This document shows positions 42,301 through 55,567 of a DNA stretch of 64,000 bases, piece after piece. The notes under the pieces are model-generated. The model saw nothing but the letters and a program-made list of their open reading frames with translations, did no database searches and had not been told where the DNA came from. Made by a program: the position numbers and the translations under genes. Source of the DNA: Nannobrachium achirus (taxonomy: Eukaryota; Chordata; Actinopteri; Myctophiformes; Myctophidae). Each line of letters begins with the position of its first letter. The stretch's first letter is position 1. The stretch is taken from NCBI GenBank assembly GCA_963921795.1, contig OY997660.1, positions 496,001-560,000 of the forward strand, in the 5' to 3' direction.

Positions 42301-42725
42301 AAATGCCGTTAAAACGACATAAAAAAATGCCGTTAAAACGACATCAAAAAAATGACGTTAAAACGACAAAAAAATGACGTTAAAACGACATCAAAAAAAT
42401 GACGTTAAAACGACATCAAAAAAATGACGTTAAAACGAAATAAAAAAAATGACGTTAAAACGACATAAATAAAATGACGTTAAAACGACATAAAAAAAAT
42501 GCCGTTAAAACGACATAAAAAAAATGACGTTAACACGACATAAAAAATTACGTTAAAACGACATCAAAAAAATGGCGTTAAAACGACATAAAAAAAATGA
42601 CGTTAAAACGAAATAAAAAAATGACGTTAAAACGAAATTAAAAAATGACGCTAAAACGACATCAAAAAAATAACGTTAAAACGACATCAAAAAAATAATG
42701 TTAAAACGACATAAAAAAAATAACG
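36301..42725. repeat. 6,435-bp tandem duplication, unit 2
   Basis: The junction near 36,300 joins AATGTT-marked R tail (about 36,263) straight to the TGCCG…TTTAACGAC segment of the HOR. In unit 2 the equivalent of the AATGTT unit (about 42,698) is instead followed by the ordinary R-tail continuation, so the junction is the derived state. Private changes in unit 2 or at the junction include GTTATAACG at 36,430 and GTTGAAACG at about 37,594. At about 41,395 an ATTACG joint replaces ATGACG. Confidence 0.86.
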
Positions 42726-44475
42726 TTAAAACGACATAAAAAATGACGTTAAAACGACATAAAAAATGACGTTAAAACGACATAAAAAATGACGTTAAAA
42801 CGACATCAAAAAAATGACGTTAAAACGACATAAAAAAAATGACGTTAAAACGACATAAAAAAAATGACGTTAAAACGACACCAAAAAATTGACGTTAAAA
42901 CGACACCAAAAAAATGACGTTAAAACGACATAAAAAAATGACGTTAAAACGACATCAAAAAAATGACGTTAAAACGACATAAAAAAAATGACGTTAAAAC
43001 GACATCAAAAAAATGACGTTAAAACGACATAAAAAAAATAACGTTAAAAACGACAAAAAAAATAACGTTAAAACGACATCAAAAAAATAACGTTAAAACG
43101 ACATCAAAAAAATGACGTTAAAACGACATAAAAAAAATGACGTTAAAACGACATCAAAAAAATGACGTTAAAACGACATCAAAAAAATGACGTTAAAACG
43201 ACATCAAAAAAATAACGTTAAAACGACATAAAAAAAATGACGTTAAAACGACATCAAAAAAATGACATTAAAACGAAAAAATAAAAATGACGTTAAAACG
43301 ACAAAAAAAATGACGTTAAAACGACATAAAAAAACGACGTTAAAACGACAAAAAAAAATGCCGTTAAAACGACATAAAAAATGCCGTTAAAACGACAAAA
43401 AAAATGACGTTAAAACGACATAAAAAAAATGCCGTTAAAACGACATCAAAAAAATGACGTTAAAACGACATAAAAAATGACGTTGAAACGACATAAAAAA
43501 ATGACGTTAAAACGACATAAAAAAAATGACGTTAAAGCGAAATAAAAAAATGACGTTAAAACGACATAAAAAAAATGACGTTAAAACGAAATAAAAAAAA
43601 TGACGTTAAAACGACATAAAAAAAATTACGTTAAAACGACATAAAAAAATTTACGTTAAAACGACAAAAAAAAATGCCGTTAAAACGACATAAAAAAATG
43701 CCGTTAAAACGACATCAAAAAAATGACGTTAAAACGACAAAAAAATGACGTTAAAACGACATCAAAAAAATGACGTTAAAACGACATCAAAAAAATGACG
43801 TTAAAACGAAATAAAAAAAATGACGTTAAAACGACATAAATAAAATGACGTTAAAACGACATAAAAAAAATGCCGTTAAAACGACATAAAAAAAATGACG
43901 TTAACACGACATAAAAAATTACGTTAAAACGACATCAAAAAAATGGCGTTAAAACGACATAAAAAAAATGACGTTAAAACGAAATAAAAAAATGACGTTA
44001 AAACGAAATTAAAAAATGACGCTAAAACGACATCAAAAAAATAACGTTAAAACGACATCAAAAAAATAATGTTAAAACGACATCAAAAAAATAACGTTAA
44101 AACGACATAAAAAATGACGTTAAAACGACATAAAAAATGACGTTAAAACGACATAAAAAATGACGTTAAAACGACATCAAAAAAATGACGTTAAAACGAC
44201 ATAAAAAAAATGACGTTAAAACGACATAAAAAAAATGACGTTAAAACGACACCAAAAAATTGACGTTAAAACGACACCAAAAAAATGACGTTAAAACGAC
44301 ATAAAAAAATGACGTTAAAACGACATCAAAAAAATGACGTTAAAACGACATAAAAAAAATGACGTTAAAACGACATCAAAAAAATGACGTTAAAACAACA
44401 TAAAAAAAATAACGTTAAAAACGACAAAAAAAATAACGTTAAAACGACATCAAAAAAATAACGTTAAAACGACAT
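41734..44475. repeat. 1,371-bp tandem pair of shortened R tails
   Basis: Two consecutive copies, about 41,734-43,104 and 43,105-44,475. The GACATT unit at 41,893 and 43,264 and the GTTAAAAACG unit at 43,041 and 44,412 both give exactly 1,371 bp. The two copies carry the same AAAGCGAAAT, GTTAACACG, GGCG, ACGCTAAAACG and AATGTT sequence of variants in order. Small differences include GTTGAAACG at about 43,484 in the second copy only, and ACAACAT at about 44,394 where the first copy has ACGACAT. Confidence 0.88.
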
Positions 44476-47400
44476 AAAAAAATAACGTTAAAACGACATC
44501 AAAAAAATAACGTTAAAACGACATAAAAAAAATAACGTTAAAACGACATCAAAAAAATAACGTTAAAACGACATAAAAAAAATTACGTTAAAACGACATC
44601 AAAAAAATGACGTTAAAACGACATAAAAAAAATGACGTTAAAACGACATCAAAAAAATGACGTTAAAACGACATAAAAAAAATGACGTTAAAACGACATC
44701 AAAAAAATAACGTTAAAACGACATCAAAAAAATAACGTTAAAACGACAAAAAAAATGACGTTAAAACGACATCAAAAAAATGACGTTAAAACGACAAAAA
44801 AAATTACGTTAAAACGACATAAAAAAATGACGTTAAAACGACATAAAAAAATGACGTTAAAACGACATAAAAAAAATGACGTTAAAACGACATTAAAAAA
44901 ATGACGTTAAAACGACATAAAAAAAATGACGTTAAAACGACATAAAAAAAATGACGTTAAAACGACATAAAAAAAATGACGTTAAAACGACATAAAAAAA
45001 ATGACGTTAAAACGACAAAAAAAATGCCGTTAAAACGACATAAAAAAAATGCCGTTAAAACGACATCAAAAAAATGACGTTAAAACGACATAAAAAATGA
45101 CGTTAAAACGACATAAAAAAAATGACGTTAAAACGACATAAAAAAAATGACGTTAAAGCGAAATAAAAAAATGACGTTAAAACGACATAAAAAAAATGAC
45201 GTTAAAACGAAATAAAAAAAATGACGTTAAAACGACAAAAAAAATGACGTTAAAACGACATAAAAAAAATGACGTTAAAACGACATCAAAAAAATGACGT
45301 TAAAACGACAAAAAAAATGCCGTTAAAACGACATAAAAAAATGCTGTTAAAACGACATCAAAAATGCCGTTAAAACGACATAAAAAAAATGCCGTTAAAA
45401 CGACATCAAAAAAATGACGTTAAAACGACATAAAAAATGACGTTAAAACGACATAAAAAAAATGACGTTAAAACGACATCAAAAAAATGACGTTAAAACG
45501 ACATAAAAAAAAATTACGTTAAAACGACATAAAAAAATTACGTTAAAACGACATAAAAAAATGACGTTAAAACGACATAAAAAAATGAAGTTAAAACGAC
45601 ATAAAAAAATGCCGTTAAAACGACATCAAAAATGCCGTTAAAACGACATAAAAAAAATGCCGTTAAAACGACATCAAAAAAATGACGTTAAAACGACATA
45701 AAAAATGCCGTTAAAACGACATCAAAAAAATGACGTTAAAACGACATAAAAAAAATGACGTTAAAACGACAAAAAAAATGCCGTTAAAACGACATAAAAA
45801 AATGCCGTTAAAACGACATCAAAAAAATGACGTTAAAACGACATCAAAAAAATGACGTTAAAACGACAAAAAAATGACGTTAAAACGACATAAAAAAAAT
45901 GACGTTAAAACGACATAAAAAAAATGACGTTAAAACGAAATAAAAAAAATGACGTTAAAACGACATCAAAAAAATAACGTTAAAAAGACATCAAAAAAAT
46001 AACGTTAAAACGACATCAAAAAAATAACGTTAAAACGACATAAAAAAAAATAACGTTAAAACGACATAAAAAAAATAACGTTAAAACGACATCAAAAAAA
46101 TAACGTTAAAACGACATAAAAAAAATAACGTTAAAACGACATAAAAAAAATAACGTTAAAACGACATAAAAAAAATAACGTTAAAACGACATCAAAAAAA
46201 TGACGTTAAAACGACAAAAAAAAATTACGTTAAAACGACTTCAAAAAAATGACGTTAAAACGACATAAAAAAAATTACGTTAAAACGACATAACAAAATG
46301 ACGTTAGAACGACATAAAAAAAATGACGTTAAAACGACATAAAAAAATGACGTTAAAACGACATAAAAAAAATGACGTTAAAACGACATAAAAAAAATGA
46401 CGTTAAAACGACATAAAAAAAATGACGTTAAAACGACATAAAAAAAATGACGTTAAAACGACATAAAAAAAATGACGTTAAAACGACATCAAAAAAATGA
46501 CGTTAAAACGACATAAAAAAATGACGTTAAAACGACATCAACAAAATGACGTTAAAACGACATCAAAAAAATGACGTTAAAACGACATAAAAAAAAATGA
46601 CGTTAAAACGACATAAAAAAATGACGTTAAAACGACATCAAAAAAATGACGTTAAAACGACATCAAAAAAATGACGTTAAAACGACATCAAAAAAATGAC
46701 GTTAAAACGACATCAAAAAAATAACGTTAAAACGACATAAAAAAAATAACGTTAAAACGACATCAAAAAAATAACGTTAAAACGACATCAAAAAAATAAC
46801 GTTAAAACGACATCAAAAAAATAACGTTAAAACGACATCAAAAAAATAACGTTAAAACGACATAAAAAAAATAACGTTAAAACGACATAAAAAAAATGAC
46901 GTTAAAACGACATCAAAAAAATGACGTTAAAACGACATAAAAAAATGACGTTAAAACGACATCAAAAAAATAACGTTAAAACGACATCAAAAAAATAACG
47001 TTAAAACGACATCAAAAAAATAACGTTAAAACGACATCAAAAAAATAACGTTAAAACGACATCAAAAAAATAACGTTAAAACGACATCAAAAAAATAACG
47101 TTAAAACGACATCAAAAAAATAACGTTAAAACGACATAAAAAAAATAACGTTAAAACGACATCAAAAAAATGACGTTAAAACGACAAAAAAAAAATTACG
47201 TTAAAACGACATCAAAAAAATGACGTTAAAACGACATAAAAAAAATGACGTTAAAACGACATCAAAAAATGACGTTAAAACGACATAAAAAAATGACGTT
47301 AAAACGACATAAAAAAATGACGTTAAAACGACATAAAAAAAATGACGTTAAAACGACAAAAAAAATGCCGTTAAAACGACATAAAAAAAATGCCGTTAAA

Positions 47401-49531
47401 ACGACATCAAAAAAATGACGTTAAAACGACATAAAAAATTACGTTAAAACGACATTAAAAAAATGACGTTAAAACGACATAAAAAAATGACGTTAAAGCG
47501 AAATAAAAAAATGCCGTTAAAACGACATAAAAAAAATGCCGTTAAAACGACATCAAAAAAATGACGTTAAAACGACATAAAAAAAATGACGTTAAAACGA
47601 CAAAAAAAAATGCCGTTAAAACGACATAAAAAAATGACGTTAAAACGACATCAAAAAAATGACGTTAAAACGACAAAAAAATGACGTTAAAACGACATCA
47701 AAAAAATAACGTTAAAACGACATAAAAAAAATAACGTTAAAACGACATAAAAAAAATGACGTTAAAACGACATCAAAAAGATGACGTTAAAACGACATAA
47801 AAAAATGACGTTAAAACGACATCAAAAAAATAACGTTAAAACGACATCAAAAAAATAACGTTAAAACGACATCAAAAAAATAACGTTAAAACGACATAAA
47901 AAAAATAACGTTAAAACGACATCAAAAAAATAACGTTAAAACGACATAAAAAAAATAACGTTAAAACGACATAAAAAAAATGCCGTTAAAACGACATAAA
48001 AAAAATGACGTTAAAACGACATAAAAAAAATGACGTTAAAACGACAAAAAAAAATGCCGTTAAAACGACATAAAAAAATGACGTTAAAACGACATAAAAA
48101 AAATAACGTTAAAACGACATCAAAAAAATAACGTTAAAACGACATCAAAAAAATAACGTTAAAACAACATCAAAAAAATGACGTTAAAACGACAAAAAAA
48201 AAATTACGTTAAAACGACATCAAATAAATGACGTTAAAACGACATAAAAAAAAATTACGTTAAAACGACATAAAAAAATTACGTTAAAACGACATAAAAA
48301 AATGACGTTAAAACGACATAAAAAAATGAAGTTAAAACGACATAAAAAAAATGACGTTAAAACGACATAAAAAAAATGACGTTAAAACGAAATAAAAAAA
48401 ATGACGTTAAAACGACATCAAAAAAATGACGTTAAAACGACAAAAAAATGACGTTAAAACGACATAAAAAAAATGACGTTAAAACGACATAAAAAAAATG
48501 ACGTTAAAACGAAATAAAAAAAATGACGTTAAAACGACATCAAAAAAATAACGTTAAAACGACATCAAAAAAATAACGTTAAAACGACATCAAAAAAATA
48601 ACGTTAAAACGACATAAAAAAAAATAACGTTAAAACGACATAAAAAAAATAACGTTAAAACGACATCAAAAAAATAACGTTAAAACGACATCAAAAAAAT
48701 AACGTTAAAACGACATCAAAAAAATAACGTTAAAACGACATCAAAAAAATAACGTTAAAACGACATCAAAAAAATGACGTTAAAACGACAAAAAAAAATT
48801 ACGTTAAAACGACATAACAAAATGACGTTAAAACGACATAAAAAAATGACGTTAAAACGACATAAAAAAATGACGTTAAAACGACATAAAAAAAATGACG
48901 TTAAAACGACATCAAAAAAATAACGTTAAAACGACATCAAAAAAATAACGTTAAAACGACATCAAAAAAATAACGTTAAAACGACATCAAAAAAATAACG
49001 TTAAAACGACATAAAAAAAATAACGTTAAAACGACATCAAAAAAATAACGTTAAAACGACATAAAAAAAATAACGTTAAAACGACATAAAAAAAATAACG
49101 TTAAAACGACATCAAAAAAATAACGTTAAAACGACATAAAAAAAATGACGTTAAAACGACAAAAAAAAAATTACGTTAAAACGACTTCAAAAAAATGACG
49201 TTAAAACGACATAAAAAAAATTACGTTAAAACGACATAAAAAAATGACGTTAAAACGACATAAAAAAATGACGTTAAAACGACATAAAAAAATGACGTTA
49301 AAACGACATCAAAAAAATGACGTTAAAACGACATAAAAAAAATGCCGTTAAAACGACATCAAAAAAATGCCGTTAAAACGACATCAAAAAAATGACGTTA
49401 AAACGACATAAAAAATGACGTTAAAACGACATAAAAAAAATGACGTTAAAACGACATAAAAAAAATGACGTTAAAGCGAAATAAAAAAATGCCGTTAAAA
49501 CGACATAAAAAAATGCTGTTAAAACGACATA
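44476..49531. repeat. Mosaic satellite segment of shuffled Q and R fragments
   Basis: No long-range copy of this segment as a whole is seen. About 44.9-45.4 kb resembles the R tail (AAAGCGAAAT about 45,157; GCTGTT about 45,342). About 45.5-46.4 kb resembles the start of Q: GAAGTT at 45,588, CGACTTC at 46,237 and CATAACAAAATG at 46,291, an offset of about 32,700 bp from 12.9-13.6 kb. About 47.2-47.95 kb resembles the 2.94-kb HOR interior (AAAGCGAAAT about 47,497; CAAAAAGATG about 47,773). About 48.3-48.85 kb repeats Q-like units again. Private units include GTTAGAACG at about 46,303, GTTAAAAAGACAT at about 45,980, CATCAACAAAATG at about 46,537 and CATCAAATAAATG at about 48,220. Confidence 0.75.
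46953..47127. repeat. Run of seven identical C/TA 25-mers
   Basis: Seven consecutive 25-bp units show the same sequence: C after CAT, seven A, TA joint. A matching run of seven lies at about 51,465-51,640 and one of six near 9,850-10,000. Corresponding runs in related copies have different lengths (three units at about 8,540-8,610, seven at 51,465 onward), which shows single-unit slippage. Confidence 0.85.
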
Positions 49532-51452
49532 AAAAAAATGACGTTAAAACGACATAAAAAAAATGACGTTAAAACGACAAAAAAAATGCCGTTAAAACGA
49601 CATAAAAAAATGCCGTTAAAACGACATAAAAAAAATGACGTTAAAACGACATAAAAAAATGACGTTAAAACGACAAAAAAATGACGTTAAAACGACATCA
49701 AAAAAATGACGTTAAAACGACATAAAAAAATGACGTTAAAACGACATCAAAAAAATAACGTTAAAACGACATAAAAAAAATAACGTTAAAACGACATCAA
49801 AAAAATAACGTTAAAACGACATAAAAAAAATAACGTTAAAACGACATAAAAAAAGACGTTAAAACGACATCAAAAAAATGACGTTAAAACGACATAAAAA
49901 AATGACGTTAAAACGACATCAAAAAAATAACGTTAAAACGACATCAAAAAAATAACGTTAAAACGACATCAAAAAAATAACGTTAAAACGACATCAAAAA
50001 AATAACGTTAAAACGACATCAAAAAAATAACGTTAAAACGACATCAAAAAAATAACGTTAAAACGACATAAAAAAATAACGTTAAAACGACATTAAAAAA
50101 ATAACGTTAAAACGACATCAAAAAAATAACGTTAAAACGACATCAAAAAAATGACGTTAAAACGACAAAAAAAAAATTACGTTAAAACGACATAAAAAAA
50201 ATGACGTTAAAACGACATAAAAAAAATTACGTTAAAACGACATAAAAAAATTACGTTAAAACGACATAAAAAAATGACGTTAAAACGACATCAAAAAAAT
50301 AACGTTAAAACGACATAAAAAAAATAACGTTAAAACTACATCAAAAAAATAACGTTAAAACGACATAAAAAAAATAACGTTAAAACGACATCAAAAAAAT
50401 AACGTTAAAACGACATAAAAAAAATAACGTTAAAACGACATCAAAAAAATGACGTTAAAACGACATCAAAAAAATGACGTTAAAACGACATAAAAAAATG
50501 ACGTTAAAACGACATAAAAAAAATGACGTTAAAACGACAAAAAAAATGCCGTTAAAACGACATAAAAAAATGCCGTTAAAACGACATAAAAAAAATGACG
50601 TTAAAACGACATAAAAAAATGACGTTAAAACGACAAAAAAATGACGTTAAAACGACATCAAAAAAATGACGTTAAAACGACATAAAAAAGATGACGTTAA
50701 AACGACATCAAAAAAATAACGTTAAAACGACATAAAAAAAATAACGTTAAAACGACATCAAAAAAATAACGTTAAAACGACATAAAAAAAATAACGTTAA
50801 AACGACATAAAAAAAGACGTTAAAACGACATCAAAAAAATGACGTTAAAACGACATAAAAAAATGACGTTAAAACGACATCAAAAAAATAACGTTAAAAC
50901 GACATCAAAAAAATAACGTTAAAACGACATCAAAAAAATAACGTTAAAACGACATCAAAAAAATAACGTTAAAACGACATCAAAAAAATAACGTTAAAAC
51001 GACATCAAAAAAATAACGTTAAAACGACATAAAAAAATAACGTTAAAACGACATTAAAAAAATAACGTTAAAACGACATCAAAAAAATAACGTTAAAACG
51101 ACATCAAAAAAATGACGTTAAAACGACAAAAAAAAAATTACGTTAAAACGACATAAAAAAAATGACGTTAAAACGACATAAAAAAAATTACGTTAAAACG
51201 ACATAAAAAAATTACGTTAAAACGACATAAAAAAATGACGTTAAAACGACATCAAAAAAATAACGTTAAAACGACATAAAAAAAATAACGTTAAAACGAC
51301 ATCAAAAAAATAACGTTAAAACGACATAAAAAAAATAACGTTAAAACGACATCAAAAAAATAACGTTAAAACGACATAAAAAAAATAACGTTAAAACGAC
51401 ATCAAAAAAATGACGTTAAAACGACATCAAAAAAATGACGTTAAAACGACAT
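49532..51452. repeat. 961-bp tandem duplication
   Basis: Two adjacent copies, about 49,532-50,491 and 50,492-51,452. The shortened joint AAAAAGACGTT, unique to this place, occurs at 49,855 and 50,816, and the text from 49,561 onward equals that from 50,521. I saw two differences: an extra G in the second copy (CATAAAAAAGATG, about 50,681-50,692) and AAAACTACAT in the first copy (about 50,335) against AAAACGACAT in the second. The unit is derived from the Q/R boundary: GCTGTT at 49,515 and the following order match 15,342 onward. It ends in the three-T/C run that leads into distal P. Confidence 0.9.
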
Positions 51453-51479
51453 AAAAAAATGACGTTAAAACGACATCAA

Positions 51480-54400
51480 AAAAATAACGTTAAAACGACA
51501 TCAAAAAAATAACGTTAAAACGACATCAAAAAAATAACGTTAAAACGACATCAAAAAAATAACGTTAAAACGACATCAAAAAAATAACGTTAAAACGACA
51601 TCAAAAAAATAACGTTAAAACGACATCAAAAAAATAACGTTAAAACGACATAAAAAAAATAACGTTAAAACGACATAAAAAAAATAACGTTAAAACGACA
51701 TCAAAAAAATGACGTTAAAACGACAAAAAAAAAATTACGTTAAAACGACATCAAAAAAATGACGTTAAAACAACATAAAAAAAATGACGTTAAAACGACA
51801 TAAAAAAATGACGTTAAAACGACATAAAAAAATGACGTTAAAACGACATAAAAAAATGACGTTAAAACGACATAAAAAAAATGACGTTAAAACGACAAAA
51901 AAAATGCCGTTAAAACGACATCAAAAAAATGACGTTAAAACGACATCAAAAAAATGACGTTAAAACGACATAAAAAATGACGTTAAAACGACATTAAAAA
52001 AATGACGTTAAAACGACATAAAAAAAATGACGTTAAAGCGAAATAAAAAAATGCCGTTAAAACGACATAAAAAAAATGACGTTAAAACGACATCAAAAAA
52101 ATGACGTTAAAACGACATAAAAAAAATGACGTTAAAACGAAAAAAAAAATGCCGTTAAAACGACATAAAAAAATGACGTTAAAACGACATAAAAAAAATG
52201 ACGTTAAAACGACATCAAAAAAATGACGTTAAAACGACAAAAAAATGACGTTAAAACGACATCAAAAAAATAACGTTAAAACGACATCAAAAAAATAACG
52301 TTAAAACGACATAAAAAAAATGACGTTAAAACGACATCAAAAAGATGACGTTAAAACGACAAAAAAATGACGTTAAAACGACATCAAAAAAATAACGTTA
52401 AAACGACATCAAAAAAATAACGTTAAAACGACATAAAAAAAATAACGTTAAAACGACATAAAAAAAATAACGTTAAAACGACATCAAAAAAATAACGTTA
52501 AAACGACATAAAAAAAATAACGTTAAAACGACATCAAAAAAATAACGTTAAAACGACATCAAAAAAATAACGTTAAAACGACATAAAAAAAATAACGTTA
52601 AAACGACATCAAAAAAATAACGTTAAAACGACATAAAAAAAATGACGTTAAAACGACATAAAAAAAATTACGTTAAAACGACATAAAAAAATTACGTTAA
52701 AACGACATAAAAAAATGACGTTAAAACGACATCAAAAAAATAACGTTAAAACGACATAAAAAAAATAACGTTAAAACGACATCAAAAAAATAACGTTAAA
52801 ACGACATAAAAAAAATAACGTTAAAACGACATCAAAAAAATAACGTTAAAACGACATAAAAAAAATAACGTTAAAACGACATCAAAAAAATAACGTTAAA
52901 ACGACATCAAAAAAATAACGTTAAAACGACATCAAAAAAATAACGTTAAAACGACATCAAAAAAATAACGTTAAAACGACATCAAAAAAATAACGTTAAA
53001 ACGACATCAAAAAAATAACGTTAAAACGACATAAAAAAAATAACGTTAAAACGACATAAAAAAAATAACGTTAAAACGACATCAAAAAAATGACGTTAAA
53101 ACGACAAAAAAAAAATTACGTTAAAACGACATCAAAAAAATGACGTTTAAAACAACATAAAAAAAATGACGTTAAAACGACATAAAAAAATGACGTTAAA
53201 ACGACATAAAAAAATGACGTTAAAACGACATAAAAAAATGACGTTAAAACGACATAAAAAAAATGACGTTAAAACGACAAAAAAAATGCCGTTAAAACGA
53301 CATCAAAAAAATGACGTTAAAACGACATCAAAAAAATGACGTTAAAACGACATAAAAAATGACGTTAAAACGACATTAAAAAAATGACGTTAAAACGACA
53401 TAAAAAAAATGACGTTAAAGCGAAATAAAAAAATGCCGTTAAACGACATAAAAAAAATGACGTTAAAACGACATCAAAAAAATGACGTTAAAACGACATA
53501 AAAAAAATGACGTTAAAACGAAAAAAAAAATGCCGTTAAAACGACATAAAAAAATGACGTTAAAACGACATCAAAAAAATGACGTTAAAACGACATCAAA
53601 AAAATGACGTTAAAACGACAAAAAAATGACGTTAAAACGACATCAAAAAAATAACGTTAAAACGACATCAAAAAAATAACGTTAAAACGACATAAAAAAA
53701 ATGACGTTAAAACGACATCAAAAAGATGACGTTAAAACGACAAAAAAATGACGTTAAAACGACATCAAAAAAATAACGTTAAAACGACATCAAAAAAATA
53801 ACGTTAAAACGACATCAAAAAAATAACGTTAAAACGACATAAAAAAAATAACGTTAAAACGACATCAAAAAAATAACGTTAAAACGACATAAAAAAAATA
53901 ACGTTAAAACGACATCAAAAAAATAACGTTAAAACGACATCAAAAAAATAACGTTAAAACGACATAAAAAAAATAACGTTAAAACGACATCAAAAAAATA
54001 ACGTTAAAACGACATAAAAAAAATGACGTTAAAACGACATAAAAAAAATTACGTTAAAACGACATAAAAAAATTACGTTAAAACGACATAAAAAAATGAC
54101 GTTAAAACGACATCAAAAAAATAACGTTAAAACGACATAAAAAAAATAAGGTTAAAACGACATCAAAAAAATAACGTTAAAACGACATAAAAAAAATAAC
54201 GTTAAAACGACATCAAAAAAATAACGTTAAAACGACATAAAAAAAATAACGTTAAAACGACATCAAAAAAATGACGTTAAAACGACATCAAAAAAATGAC
54301 GTTAAAACGACATAAAAAAATGACGTTAAAACGACATCAAAAAAATAACGTTAAAACGACATCAAAAAAATAACGTTAAAACGACATCAAAAAAATAACG

Positions 54401-55567
54401 TTAAAACGACATCAAAAAAATAACGTTAAAACGACATCAAAAAAATAACGTTAAAACGACATAAAAAAAATAACGTTAAAACGACATAAAAAAAATAACG
54501 TTAAAACGACATCAAAAAAATGACGTTAAAACGACAAAAAAAAAATTACGTTAAAACGACATCAAAAAAATGACGTTAAAACAACATAAAAAAAATGACG
54601 TTAAAACGACATAAAAAAATGACGTTAAAACGACATAAAAAAATGACGTTAAAACGACATAAAAAAATTACGTTAAAACGACATAAAAAAAATGACGTTA
54701 AAACGACAAAAAAAATGCCGTTAAAACGACATCAAAAAAATGACGTTAAAACGACATCAAAAAAATGACGTTAAAACGACATAAAAAATGACGTTAAAAC
54801 GACATTAAAAAAATGACGTTAAAACGACATAAAAAAAATGACGTTAAAGCGAAATAAAAAAATGCCGTTAAAACGACATAAAAAAATGACGTTAAAACGA
54901 CATCAAAAAAATGACGTTAAAACGACATAAAAAAAATGACGTTAAAACGAAAAAAAAAATGCCGTTAAAACGACATAAAAAAATGACGTTAAAACGACAT
55001 CAAAAAAATGACGTTAAAACGACATCAAAAAAATGACGTTAAAACGACAAAAAAATGACGTTAAAACGACATCAAAAAAATAACGTTAAAACGACATCAA
55101 AAAAATAACGTTAAAACGACATAAAAAAAATGACGTTAAAACGACATCAAAAAGATGACGTTAAAACGACATAAAAAAATGACGTTAAAACGACATCAAA
55201 AAAATAACGTTAAAACGACATCAAAAAAATAACGTTAAAACGACATAAAAAAAATAACGTTAAAACGACATAAAAAAAATAACGTTAAAACGACATCAAA
55301 AAAATAACGTTAAAACGACATAAAAAAAATAACGTTAAAACGACATCAAAAAAATAACGTTAAAACGACATAAAAAAAATAACGTTAAAACGACATAAAA
55401 AAAATAACGTTAAAACGACATCAAAAAAATGACGTTAAAACGACAAAAAAAAAATTACGTTAAAACGACATCAAAAAAATGACGTTAAAACGACATAAAA
55501 AAAAATTACGTTAAAACGACATAAAAAAATTACGTTAAAACGACATAAAAAAATGACGTTAAAACGA
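51480..55567. repeat. P block, distal copy
   Basis: Collinear with 8,540-12,880. ACAACAT markers at 51,770, 53,152 and 54,581 (then 56,473 in Q) give spacings of 1,382, 1,429 and 1,892 bp, against 1,729, 1,428 and 1,891 in the proximal copy. The offset is 43,033 bp at the first marker and 42,686-42,688 bp at the next three. The change of about 347 bp is explained by the 373-bp duplication present only in the proximal copy. The rare AAGGTTAAAACG unit (11,461 and 54,148) and CAAAAAGATG units confirm the match. Confidence 0.87.
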
